DNA of 9,090 bases from Sinorhizobium sp. (GCA_031178305.1 JAPSJG010000125.1:1-9090), one strand, 5' to 3'. Positions 1 to 6,771 are shown, counted from the stretch's first letter. Translations and numbers: made by a program. Notes: a model not told the origin generated them from the sequence alone.

Positions 1-1431
1 TTGCAGCAAAGTGCGGCCGGCATCATAGGCACGCCGCCATGACTCATAACGCGCCCGACGAGCCTCGCCGACGCAGCCGAGCTCAAGACCAAGCGGCGTC
101 AAACGCGTGTCGGCATTGTCCGCCCTGAGCGACAGCCGGTATTCCGCACGCGAGGTGAACATCCGGTAGGGCTCGGTAATGCCGCGCGAGGTGAGATCGT
201 CGATCATCACACCGATATAGGAATCTGTGCGGCTGAAGGTGAAGGGTACTCGCTTGGTCGCCGTCAGCGCTGCGTTCAAACCTGCCACAAGCCCTTGTGC
301 GCCTGCCTCCTCATAGCCTGTCGTGCCATTGATCTGACCCGCCAGAAATAGTCCGGGGATCTTACGTACCGCGAGAGTGAGCTGCAATTCGCGCGGGTCG
401 ACGTGGTCATACTCAATCGCATAGCCCGGCTGTAGAATGGTTACGTTCTCCAGCCCTGGGATCGTGCGGATAAAATCTTGCTGAACCTCTTCGGGCAGGG
501 AGGTGGAAATACCGTTCGGGTAGACCGTGTGGTCGTCCAGGCCTTCCGGCTCCAGGAATATCTGGTGGCCGTCGCGTTCGCCAAAGCGCACGATCTTGTC
601 CTCGATCGACGGGCAATAGCGCGGGCCGACCCCTTCAATCTGGCCGGAATACATTGCCGAGCGATGGATATTGTCCGCAATGATCTGGTGAGTCGCATCC
701 GTGGTGCGCGTCACGCCGCAGTCGATCTGCCGGTTGAGAATGCGATCGGTCATGAACGAGAAAGGCACCGGCTCCTCGTCCGGTCCCTGGCGACCGACAC
801 GATCCCAATCGATCGTACGGCCATCGAGCCGCGCTGGTGTGCCGGTCTTCAACCGGCCGAGCGTCAGCCCGAACCGGGACAATGTCGCGGACAGCCCGAC
901 CGACGGCTCGTCCCCGACTCGCCCAGCAGCGATCTTGCGGTCGCCGATGTGAATGAGACCCCGCAGGAAAGTCCCCGTGGTCAGCACCACAGAAGCCGCG
1001 CGAAAGGTCCGGCCATCCTTCATGATCACGCCGACGACCGCTTCGCCTTCGGTCAACAGGTCAAAGGCATCGCCCTCGATCACCGAGAGGTTGGCAATCC
1101 CTCCGATCTCATGCTGCATCGCTTCCCGATAGAGCTTTCGGTCCGCCTGCGTCCTTGGACCGCGCACCGCCGGTCCCTTGCGCCGGTTAAGCAGGCGGAA
1201 CTGGATACCGGCCGCGTCCGCGATTCGTCCCATAAGCCCATCAAGAGCGTCGATCTCGCGCACGAGATGGCCCTTGCCCAGGCCGCCGATGGCCGGATTG
1301 CAGGACATTACGCCGATCGTCGCTTTTTTGTGGGTGATCAGAGCCGTGCGGGCGCCCAGCCGGGCCGAAGCCGACGCGGCCTCACAGCCCGCATGGCCGC
1401 CACCGATTACAATGACATCATAGCTCGTCAT
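1..1431 (-). CDS. mnmG: MnmG (GidA), tRNA uridine-5-carboxymethylaminomethyl modification enzyme, partial (C-terminus outside window)
   Basis: MnmG is the FAD-dependent partner of MnmE; the complex adds the carboxymethylaminomethyl (or aminomethyl) group to wobble U34 of certain tRNAs in the cytoplasm. Translating the minus strand gives an open frame of 477 codons running off the left edge; the family is usually about 620-630 residues, so the C-terminal quarter is missing. Visible motifs are the FAD-binding VIGGGHAG (residues 8-15), SCNPAIGG with Cys44, RYCPSIED with Cys273, and GQINGTTGYEEAGAQG near residue 360. The two cysteines match the functionally important Cys47 and Cys277 of the E. 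coli protein. I chose the ATG at 1431 (MTSYDVIVIGGG), which has GGGA just upstream; an in-frame ATG at 1440 (MGLMTSYDV) is the alternative. It lies downstream of mnmE on the same strand, about 200 bases away, with its own likely promoter. Rhizobial genomes usually continue with rsmG, parA and parB. Confidence 0.97.
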   Translation of the reverse strand, partial: MTSYDVIVIGGGHAGCEAASASARLGARTALITHKKATIGVMSCNPAIGGLGKGHLVREIDALDGLMGRIADAAGIQFRLLNRRKGPAVRGPRTQADRKLYREAMQHEIGGIANLSVIEGDAFDLLTEGEAVVGVIMKDGRTFRAASVVLTTGTFLRGLIHIGDRKIAAGRVGDEPSVGLSATLSRFGLTLGRLKTGTPARLDGRTIDWDRVGRQGPDEEPVPFSFMTDRILNRQIDCGVTRTTDATHQIIADNIHRSAMYSGQIEGVGPRYCPSIEDKIVRFGERDGHQIFLEPEGLDDHTVYPNGISTSLPEEVQQDFIRTIPGLENVTILQPGYAIEYDHVDPRELQLTLAVRKIPGLFLAGQINGTTGYEEAGAQGLVAGLNAALTATKRVPFTFSRTDSYIGVMIDDLTSRGITEPYRMFTSRAEYRLSLRADNADTRLTPLGLELGCVGEARRARYESWRRAYDAGRTLLQ

Positions 1432-1460
1432 AAGTCCCATGCTCCCGCATACGTCGGGTC

Positions 1461-1490
1461 TTGATTCTCAAATCACTCGTGCCTGTCAAG
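1461..1490 (-). promoter_or_regulatory. Candidate sigma-70 promoter for mnmG
   Basis: On the minus strand a perfect TTGACA (plus coordinates 1484-1489, preceded by C, giving the CTTGAC typical of rhizobial -35 boxes) is followed after 17 bases by a weak -10 candidate AATCAA (1461-1466, 3 of 6 consensus bases). Transcription would start about 15-25 bases before the mnmG ATG. The parS palindrome at 1492-1507 ends two bases upstream of the -35 element, and a GANTC site (GATTC, 1463-1467) overlaps the -10 candidate. The strong -35 supports a promoter; the -10 assignment is uncertain. Confidence 0.4.
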
Positions 1491-1491
1491 A

Positions 1492-1507
1492 CGTTTCACG
1501 TGAAACG
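1492..1507. promoter_or_regulatory. parS site 1 (ParB binding site), perfect 16-base palindrome
   Basis: CGTTTCACGTGAAACG is a perfect 16-base palindrome and matches the conserved bacterial parS consensus TGTTTCACGTGAAACA at 14 of 16 positions; only the outermost pair differs, symmetrically. ParB binds such sites as a dimer, loads and spreads as a CTP-dependent clamp, and with ParA segregates the origin region. It is the only one of the four sites here without a GANTC motif. It lies in the mnmE-mnmG gap about 5 kb from the proposed oriC. Confidence 0.88.
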
Positions 1508-1515
1508 CTTCTACG

Positions 1516-1535
1516 GCGCGTCTTACCAGACGCGC
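1516..1535. repeat. Hairpin, 8-base stem, 4-base loop
   Basis: GCGCGTCT (1516-1523) and AGACGCGC (1528-1535) are perfect reverse complements around TACC. The stem is very GC-rich, but neither strand has a T-run after it, so it is not a standard intrinsic terminator. It lies eight bases beyond parS site 1, upstream of the likely mnmG promoter when read on the minus strand. It could be a processing or termination structure at the end of the mnmE transcript, or a protein-binding site. Confidence 0.6.
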
Positions 1536-1571
1536 AAAGGTCGCTGTAGCACTTTGACCGCTGCATGTCCT

Positions 1572-1601
1572 TGTCCTTAAATCGAGGACGATTTAAGGAC
1601 A
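1572..1601. repeat. Perfect 13-base inverted repeat with 4-base loop downstream of mnmE
   Basis: TGTCCTTAAATCG (1572-1584) and CGATTTAAGGACA (1589-1601) pair perfectly around AGGA. The left arm is preceded by a partial direct repeat (GTCCTT twice). The element begins 36 bases after the mnmE stop codon in the direction of transcription, a position expected for a transcript-end hairpin, but no T-run follows on the minus strand. A 3'-end stabilising or Rho-assisted termination structure, or a copy of a dispersed palindromic repeat, are the main possibilities. Confidence 0.7.
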
Positions 1602-1636
1602 CACGCAGTAGCGACTCGCTCTCGTTGTATAGTCCG

Positions 1637-2956
1637 TCACTTGCCGATGCAGAACTCGGAGAAAATCACGTCCAGCAGATTCTCCACGTCGACGCGCCCG
1701 GTAATGCGGCCGAGAGCGTCGCTCGCCAGCCGCAATTGTTCCGCCTGCAGGTCCAGCCCTTCCGTCGCCAATCCAAGCTGCAAGGCGGCGCTCGCCTGGC
1801 GAAGGCAATCCACGTGCCGCTTTCGCGCCGGCATGGCAAAGGATGTCCGCCCCGCCAGATCCGGCAAATGCGACGCCAGCCTCTGCAACAGCTCGGGAAT
1901 GCCAGTGCCGCTCCTCGTGGAGATGAAGACATCTGCGTCCTCAGATTTCCAGGCATGTTTCTCCGTATCGATCTTCGTTGCCACACGGATTACTGGCACG
2001 CCTTCGGCTATGGGCTCGTCGAAATGAAAGCCTTCCGGTTTCTCCGATAGCAGCAAGATCAGATCGGCGTGACCGATAACCTCCCGCGCCCGCCGAATGC
2101 CCTCGCGCTCGACCACTTCCTCGGTCTCGCGCAAACCCGCCGTATCAAAAAGTTTGACGGAGAATCCGGCTAATGAAAGATCGACGGAGAGCACGTCGCG
2201 TGTCGTCCCGGCAATCTCGGTGACGATGGCTATATCTCGCTTTGCTAGAGTATTGAGCAGAGTCGACTTTCCGGCATTCGGCTCCCCGGCGATGACGATT
2301 CTGAGGCCATCGCGAATGATCTCGGCGAGCCCGGCATCAGCAATGTGCGCGTCGATTTCCGTACGAAGCTTCTCCAAATCGACCCAAATCGATGCGCTGA
2401 CGGAACCGGGAATGTCGTCTTCATCGGCAAAGTCGAGTTCCGCCTCGATCATCGCTCGCGCATGGGTGAGGCGGCGGGCCCAGGCCTGGTAGAGAGCCGA
2501 CTGTCCGCCGCCGGACTGCTCAACCGCCAGCCGGCGCTGCATTTCGGTCTCGGCGGCGATCAAATCCGCCAATCCCTCGACCTCCACCAGGTCCATCTTG
2601 CCGTTCTGAAAGGCGCGCCGCGAAAATTCCCCCGCTTCCGCATGCCGCAAGCCGTCGATTTCGGAGAGTTCGTCGAGGATGGCGTGCACGACCGCGCGGC
2701 CGCCATGCACCTGGAACTCGCAGCAATCCTCACCGGTGAAGGATGCCGGACCCGGATAATACAGGACCAGACCACTATCGAGTGGCTCACCGTTTCGAGT
2801 CCGAATCGTTTTAAGCGCGGCAGTACGTGGTCTTGGCAGCGCGCCGCAAAGACCGACCACAGCCTCTGCAGTCGCCGGCCCGCTGATGCGGATTACCGCC
2901 ACACCGGCGGGCAGGGGACCACTGGAGAGGGCATAGATCGTGTCGGTGAACTGCAT
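1637..2956 (-). CDS. mnmE: MnmE (TrmE), tRNA modification GTPase
   Basis: MnmE is the GTPase and folate-binding partner of MnmG in modification of tRNA wobble U34. The 439-residue product has the full family layout: an N-terminal tetrahydrofolate-binding domain (about 1-120, beginning DTIYALSSGPLPAGVAVIR), a helical region, an inserted G domain, and the C-terminal CIGK (436-439) with the conserved cysteine. In the G domain the P-loop is GEPNAGKST (214-222), the switch I motif TTRD (241-244), the DTAG switch II motif (261-264), and the base-recognition motif reads TKID (317-320) where NKxD is commonest; T for N occurs in many functional GTPases. The start gives MQFTDTIYAL, the usual beginning; the ribosome binding site (AGCAGG) is weak and close. 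It is transcribed from its own gap after the rho terminator and precedes mnmG. Confidence 0.97.
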   Translation of the reverse strand: MQFTDTIYALSSGPLPAGVAVIRISGPATAEAVVGLCGALPRPRTAALKTIRTRNGEPLDSGLVLYYPGPASFTGEDCCEFQVHGGRAVVHAILDELSEIDGLRHAEAGEFSRRAFQNGKMDLVEVEGLADLIAAETEMQRRLAVEQSGGGQSALYQAWARRLTHARAMIEAELDFADEDDIPGSVSASIWVDLEKLRTEIDAHIADAGLAEIIRDGLRIVIAGEPNAGKSTLLNTLAKRDIAIVTEIAGTTRDVLSVDLSLAGFSVKLFDTAGLRETEEVVEREGIRRAREVIGHADLILLLSEKPEGFHFDEPIAEGVPVIRVATKIDTEKHAWKSEDADVFISTRSGTGIPELLQRLASHLPDLAGRTSFAMPARKRHVDCLRQASAALQLGLATEGLDLQAEQLRLASDALGRITGRVDVENLLDVIFSEFCIGK

Positions 2957-3102
2957 CGGCCTGCTGAACCCGCGATGCCCGGGATCACCCCCGGTGCAGG
3001 TTCACTTCTCATTCGGGTTTCTGTTGGGCATCTATATTCAGCTGCTCGCGGCAGCCGCTGTCGGTAGCACTTCTATGTGCTTCCGTCCGTAACGGTGGGC
3101 GA

Positions 3103-3131
3103 GTTATGCACATGTCGAAACCGGAAATCAA
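3103..3131 (-). promoter_or_regulatory. Candidate sigma-70 promoter for mnmE
   Basis: On the minus strand TTGATT (plus 3126-3131; 4 of 6 bases of TTGACA) is followed after exactly 17 bases by CATAAC (plus 3103-3108; 4 of 6 of TATAAT). It lies between parS site 2, about 36 bases upstream, and mnmE, leaving a leader of about 140 bases. This is the best-scoring arrangement I could find by eye in the gap, but both hexamers are only moderate matches. Confidence 0.35.
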
Positions 3132-3167
3132 GCCGCCGCCATCGTCGCACGTCTCGGCTCGGACGCA

Positions 3168-3183
3168 TGTTTCACGTGAATCA
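3168..3183. promoter_or_regulatory. parS site 2, asymmetric variant with a GANTC site
   Basis: TGTTTCACGTGAATCA matches the 16-base parS consensus at 15 positions; the single change (A to T at position 14) creates GAATC (3178-3182), a CcrM-type GANTC methylation site. Its reverse complement, TGATTCACGTGAAACA, is identical to parS site 4. It lies about 3.4 kb from oriC and shares two bases with the adjacent palindrome at 3182-3198. Confidence 0.88.
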
Positions 3184-3198
3184 TGCCGGACCGGCATG
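3182..3198. repeat. 17-base palindrome abutting parS site 2
   Basis: CATGCCGG and CCGGCATG flank a single central A, so the element is symmetric at the DNA level but has too small a loop for a full RNA hairpin. Together with CATG at 3166-3169 and the CATG shared with parS, the stretch 3166-3198 shows three CATG units spaced around two dyads. A protein-dimer site is more likely than a terminator. Confidence 0.5.
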
Positions 3199-3210
3199 TC
3201 GAGGCTGAGC

Positions 3211-3230
3211 AGAGCCGACATTGCGGCTCT
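3211..3230. repeat. Inverted repeat, 7-base stem, 6-base loop
   Basis: AGAGCCG (3211-3217) and CGGCTCT (3224-3230) are perfect complements. No T-run follows on the minus strand. It lies between the rho terminator and parS site 2 and may be a backup end structure for read-through rho transcripts. Confidence 0.45.
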
Positions 3231-3285
3231 TTCCAACTGGTTGGATTTAGGGTGAATCCGGCAAATATGCGAAGCAGTGGGATAA

Positions 3286-3319
3286 AACAGATACGGCCGG
3301 AACGCGCAATCCCGGCCGT
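3286..3319 (-). terminator. Intrinsic terminator downstream of rho
   Basis: Reading the minus strand after the rho stop codon, ACGGCCGG pairs with CCGGCCGT (plus 3312-3319 and 3293-3300; all 8 pairs Watson-Crick, 11-base loop), followed by a T-rich tail ATCTGTTTTATC. The hairpin starts about 20 bases after the stop. This separates rho from mnmE, and a Rho-independent end suits the gene for Rho itself. Confidence 0.75.
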
Positions 3320-3338
3320 CTAAGCGGAACCCAATTGA

Positions 3339-4604
<1,266 letters not shown>

Positions 4605-4716
4605 GAAGAGTCCACGTTCGATAGGGGGAAGCAGGTGGCGTGATTTTCGTAACGGAGCTGCGAGGGGAAAGGAGCAGGCTCTAAACTTCGTCACAGGCCA
4701 TGGAGGAGATGGGCGA

Positions 4717-4744
4717 AAATAGCGATTCACGTGAAACCCCGCAA
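4717..4744 (-). promoter_or_regulatory. Candidate rho promoter with parS filling the spacer
   Basis: On the minus strand TTGCGG (plus 4739-4744; 3 of 6 bases of TTGACA) is followed after 16 bases by CTATTT (plus 4717-4722), close to the alphaproteobacterial -10 form CTATAT. The 16-base spacer is precisely parS site 3. Transcription would start near 4710, leaving about a 105-base leader before the rho ATG. The -35 match is modest, so the promoter call is tentative. Confidence 0.35.
4723..4738. promoter_or_regulatory. parS site 3, weaker variant with a GANTC site
   Basis: CGATTCACGTGAAACC keeps the central TTCACGTGAA core but differs from consensus at positions 1, 3 and 16. The position 3 change gives GATTC (4724-4728), a GANTC methylation site. 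It lies about 1.9 kb from oriC, between hemJ and rho. With three mismatches it may bind ParB more weakly than the others. Confidence 0.7.
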
Positions 4745-4749
4745 GGGGT
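4736..4749. repeat. Small hairpin after hemJ, overlapping parS site 3
   Basis: ACCCC (4736-4740) and GGGGT (4745-4749) pair around a 4-base loop; one further G-T wobble pair is possible. On the minus strand it comes about 45 bases after the hemJ stop and is followed by only two more T residues, so it is at best a weak terminator of the hemE-hemJ transcript. It also overlaps the -35 element proposed for rho. Confidence 0.35.
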
Positions 4750-4794
4750 CGCCGCAAATTAGCGAAAACTATCGCAACTCCGAATCGATTGAAT

Positions 4795-5334
4795 TCAGAA
4801 CGGTTTCACCACGACCAGGATCACGATGAGGATCATCAATAGCGTCGGCGCCTCGTTCATCACCCTCCAATAGCGCGCGCCACGGCGATTCTCGTCGCGC
4901 TTGAAGACCTCGACGGCGCGGCTGAAGTGCACATGAATGAGCGTAAGCAGCACTACCAATAGAAGCTTGGCATGCAGCCAGCCGCCGCGGAACCCGTAGA
5001 GATCCCAGGCGAGGTAGAGCCCCAGAACCCAGGTGATCATCATTGCCGGGTTCATGATGACCTTCAGGAGACGCTGCTCCATCATCTTGAACGTCTCGGA
5101 CTGCGCCGATCCGGGCTCGGCGTCGGTGTGATAGATGAAGAGCCGCGGCATGTAGAGAAGCCCCGCCATCCAGGATATCACGGCGACAATGTGGAGCGCC
5201 TTGATCCAGAGGTAGAGGTCCTCCGGTTGCCAGGCGAACAGCCCGATAAGCAGGGCCGCAATTAGCGAAAGGGCCATGAACGCACGCAGCCGCGCCCTAT
5301 TTCCTGGCCCCCGGTCGGTCTGCCGTTCCCGCAT
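4795..5334 (-). CDS. hemJ: HemJ, membrane protoporphyrinogen IX oxidase
   Basis: HemJ oxidises protoporphyrinogen IX to protoporphyrin IX, the penultimate step of heme synthesis, in the inner membrane; it is the usual enzyme for this step in alphaproteobacteria and cyanobacteria. The 179-residue product is strongly hydrophobic with about five membrane segments (roughly 18-35, 42-62, 91-112, 118-136 and 162-177). Family landmarks visible are KALHIVAVISWMAGLLYMPRLFIYH with His48 and His69, a WLHAKL segment (His121, Lys123), and RYWRVMNEAPTLLMI near the end. The ATG at 5334 follows the hemE stop directly (TAAATG), suggesting translational coupling; Met20 is an alternative start that would drop a basic, poorly conserved leader. 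Pairing with hemE puts two steps of one pathway in one operon. Confidence 0.92.
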   Translation of the reverse strand: MRERQTDRGPGNRARLRAFMALSLIAALLIGLFAWQPEDLYLWIKALHIVAVISWMAGLLYMPRLFIYHTDAEPGSAQSETFKMMEQRLLKVIMNPAMMITWVLGLYLAWDLYGFRGGWLHAKLLLVVLLTLIHVHFSRAVEVFKRDENRRGARYWRVMNEAPTLLMILIVILVVVKPF

Positions 5335-6366
5335 TTATCGGCACCCGCGAACCCGGGATACGAGCGCGGCGACATTTGCCGGATCCGCGTCCGGCGTGAT
5401 GCCGTGCCCCAGGTTGAAGATCAGCGGTCCGCTACCGAGCGCGTCGAGAATCCGGTCGATCCCACTCTCCATCGCCTGCCCGCCTGCCACGACCCGCATT
5501 GGGTCCAGATTGCCCTGGACGGGACCGTCCTTCTGCAGTTCGGCCGCGAAGGAAAGCGGCACCGTCCAGTCGAGGCCGATCGCATCCGCTCCCGTGGCTT
5601 GCCGATAGCTCCTGAGCAGCGTGCCGGCGCCCTTTGCGAAGGCGATGATCTTGGCGGAGGGGCGCCGGGCGCGAACGGACCCGATGATCCGTCGCACCGG
5701 TTCGGCGGCAAAACGCGCAAACTCCTCTTCGCCCAAAACGCCGGCCCATGAATCGAAGATCTGCACGGCGTCGGCACCGGCATCGATCTGCGCCACGAGA
5801 TAATCGGCTGAGACATCCGCCAGAAACGCCAGCAGCCGGTCGAAAGCTTGCGGATGACGATAGGCAAAGAGCCGGGCGGGCGCCTGGTCGGGGGTTCCAT
5901 GCCCGGCAATCATATAGGTGGCAACCGTCCAGGGAGCGCCGCAAAAGCCGAGAAGCGTCGTCTCCGCCGGCAGCTCGCGACGAAGCCGCGACACGGTTTC
6001 GAAAACAGGAGCGAGATGCCGGGAAACGCCACCAGCATCAAGCCCGTTGATTCCATCCTCATCGATCGGATCCAGGCGCGGTCCATGCCCTTCCTCGAAG
6101 CGCACGTTTCGATGAAGCGCATCGGGAACGACGAGAATATCGGAAAACAGGATCGCTGCGTCGAAAGCGTATCGCCTGATCGGCTGCATCGTCACCTCGA
6201 CGGCGAGGTCTGGCGTATAGCAGAGGTCGAGGAAGCTGCCGGCCGTCGACCGCGTCTGTCGATATTCAGGAAGATAGCGGCCGGCCTGGCGCATCAGCCA
6301 GATCGGTGGAGGCGTGAGGCATTTCCCCTCCAACACCTCCAGGACTTTCCGACGTGTTTCGGCCAC
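5335..6366 (-). CDS. hemE: HemE, uroporphyrinogen III decarboxylase
   Basis: HemE removes four carboxyl groups from uroporphyrinogen III to give coproporphyrinogen III, in the cytoplasm and without a cofactor. The 343-residue product has both family signatures: PIWLMRQAGRYLPEYR (21-36) and GFCGAPWT (140-147). The essential aspartate is in FSDIL (Asp76), and the conserved substrate-contacting histidine is in LGHGI (His321). The start is a GTG at 6366 giving MAETRRKVLEVLEG, with GGGAG seven bases upstream; there is no better in-frame ATG. The stop abuts hemJ. Its 5' end borders the proposed oriC, the same placement as in Sinorhizobium meliloti and Caulobacter crescentus, where the chromosomal origin lies next to hemE. 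Confidence 0.98.
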   Translation of the reverse strand: MAETRRKVLEVLEGKCLTPPPIWLMRQAGRYLPEYRQTRSTAGSFLDLCYTPDLAVEVTMQPIRRYAFDAAILFSDILVVPDALHRNVRFEEGHGPRLDPIDEDGINGLDAGGVSRHLAPVFETVSRLRRELPAETTLLGFCGAPWTVATYMIAGHGTPDQAPARLFAYRHPQAFDRLLAFLADVSADYLVAQIDAGADAVQIFDSWAGVLGEEEFARFAAEPVRRIIGSVRARRPSAKIIAFAKGAGTLLRSYRQATGADAIGLDWTVPLSFAAELQKDGPVQGNLDPMRVVAGGQAMESGIDRILDALGSGPLIFNLGHGITPDADPANVAALVSRVRGCR

Positions 6367-6378
6367 TTCCTGGCTCCC

Positions 6379-6450
6379 TAATCTAAAAACAAACTTATTA
6401 GAAAAGGTTTCTATTTCTTAGAGTCGGTGACTATCAAGGATTAAAATCAA
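6379..6450. other. AT-rich segment, candidate DNA unwinding element
   Basis: This stretch, between the hemE start and the DnaA-box cluster, is conspicuously AT-rich in an otherwise GC-rich window; the 40 bases at 6381-6420 contain only eight G or C. Placement to one side of the DnaA sites is the usual origin layout. It must also carry the hemE promoter, so the AT-richness has two possible causes. Confidence 0.6.
6408..6437 (-). promoter_or_regulatory. Candidate hemE promoter inside oriC
   Basis: On the minus strand TTGATA (plus 6432-6437; 4 of 6 bases of TTGACA, with the final A matching) is followed after 18 bases by TAGAAA (plus 6408-6413; 4 of 6 of TATAAT). The start would lie about 35 bases before the GTG. 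In Caulobacter a hemE promoter also lies within the origin. The same bases overlap the possible IHF site and a GANTC at 6421-6425. Confidence 0.35.
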
Positions 6451-6587
6451 TCCTCAACTCGTCCAAGCGACACGGACTGGCAAGCCTTGTATGGGATGAT
6501 GATCGAGTGAATCGGCGACAGAATGGGGAAAGTCGAGAAAATCGAGGCGAGTCAGCACCTTGCCATGCGCCTGGGCGTGCCTCTTCC

Positions 6588-6596
6588 TGTTGATAA
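6588..6596 (-). promoter_or_regulatory. DnaA box (TTATCAACA)
   Basis: The minus-strand 9-mer TTATCAACA differs at one position from the consensus TTATCCACA. One base separates it from a GANTC site at 6598-6602, so methylation could bear on DnaA binding here. Confidence 0.65.
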
Positions 6597-6635
6597 GGAG
6601 TCGATCCACGTGACAATTTGCCATCGGCGTGGGTC

Positions 6636-6653
6636 TTGTCCACAGCAGTGGAC
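6636..6653 (+). promoter_or_regulatory. DnaA box (TTGTCCACA) within a short inverted repeat
   Basis: TTGTCCACA (6636-6644) is one base off the DnaA consensus and is the strongest box by eye. GTCCAC (6638-6643) is mirrored by GTGGAC (6648-6653) around AGCA, so the box is half of a 16-base dyad whose other half is a weaker, inverted DnaA-like site. Confidence 0.7.
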
Positions 6654-6678
6654 GGTTCTTTTTCGCCTGAGCGGGACA

Positions 6679-6704
6679 TGTGAACAATCGGCCGCTTTTC
6701 CACT
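6679..6704. promoter_or_regulatory. Two weak DnaA-like boxes, convergent pair
   Basis: TTGTTCACA on the minus strand (6679-6687) and TTTTCCACT on the plus strand (6696-6704) each differ from TTATCCACA at two positions. They are eight bases apart and are credible mainly because they sit among better boxes. Confidence 0.45.
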
Positions 6705-6746
6705 TGCCTGATGGCCGCTCGCGCCTTTAGCTGTCTTAGTCCCGGC

Positions 6747-6755
6747 CTATCAACA
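6747..6755 (+). promoter_or_regulatory. Weak DnaA-like box (CTATCAACA) before the rightward gene
   Basis: Two mismatches to TTATCCACA, but it shares the TATCAACA core with the box at 6588-6596. It ends 16 bases before the start codon at 6772, so DnaA bound here could also affect expression of that gene. Confidence 0.45.
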
Positions 6756-6771
6756 GCCCCCGGAGAATTGC

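Larger units (their letters stand above)
2957..3338. other. 382-base mnmE-rho intergenic region, palindrome-rich, no gene
   Basis: No convincing gene is present. In plus coordinates from right to left it contains the rho intrinsic terminator (3293-3319), three inverted repeats (3233-3244, CCAAC-TG-GTTGG; 3211-3230, AGAGCCG with a 6-base loop; 3182-3198, CATGCCGG-A-CCGGCATG), parS site 2 (3168-3183), a candidate mnmE promoter (3103-3131), and a small inverted repeat AGCAC/GTGCT (3066-3081). The last 145 bases before mnmE would be its untranslated leader. A 75-codon minus-strand frame at 3009-3236 spans the palindromes and parS and lacks a plausible ribosome site, so I do not call it. Confidence 0.7.
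6367..6771. other. Chromosomal replication origin, oriC
   Basis: This 405-base non-coding gap separates two divergent gene clusters. The hemE side is AT-rich (8 G/C bases in 6381-6420), suited to a DNA unwinding element. The other side holds DnaA-box-like sites: TTGTCCACA at 6636-6644 and TTATCAACA (minus) at 6588-6596, each one base off TTATCCACA; TTGTTCACA (minus) at 6679-6687, TTTTCCACT at 6696-6704 and CTATCAACA at 6747-6755, each two bases off; and a three-mismatch CGATCCACG at 6602-6610. GANTC sites lie at 6421, 6509, 6549 and 6598. A near-match to an IHF site lies at 6432-6444. Published work placed the S. meliloti origin next to hemE with DnaA binding, and the Caulobacter origin is also beside hemE. 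Four parS sites surround it. I see no CtrA motif of the TTAA-N7-TTAA type and no real gene. Confidence 0.88.

Noticed and set aside
478..1464. Plus-strand open frame of 328 codons
   Set aside because: It is antisense to mnmG, whose minus-strand translation shows clear family motifs; the plus frame has no recognisable protein features.
3009..3236. Minus-strand 75-codon frame upstream of mnmE
   Set aside because: It runs through several palindromes and parS; its HDSRETC segment simply translates the parS sequence, like DSRETS in aroE. No clear ribosome site.
4605..4757. N-terminal extension of rho by 51 codons
   Set aside because: The extension contains parS and no conserved Rho sequence; the family start MAEMKLQELK is at 4604.
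6441..6457. Possible CtrA site beginning TTAA at 6441
   Set aside because: The second TTAA half-site at the N7 position is absent, and there is no other TTAA in the gap.
6600..6616. Possible fifth parS around CACGTG at 6607-6612
   Set aside because: Outside the CACGTG core it misses six of the ten flanking consensus bases; it is better read as a weak DnaA-like site.
6434..6703. Minus-strand open frames (77-89 codons) inside the oriC region
   Set aside because: They cross the DnaA boxes, have no family resemblance and low-complexity arginine/serine content typical of chance frames.
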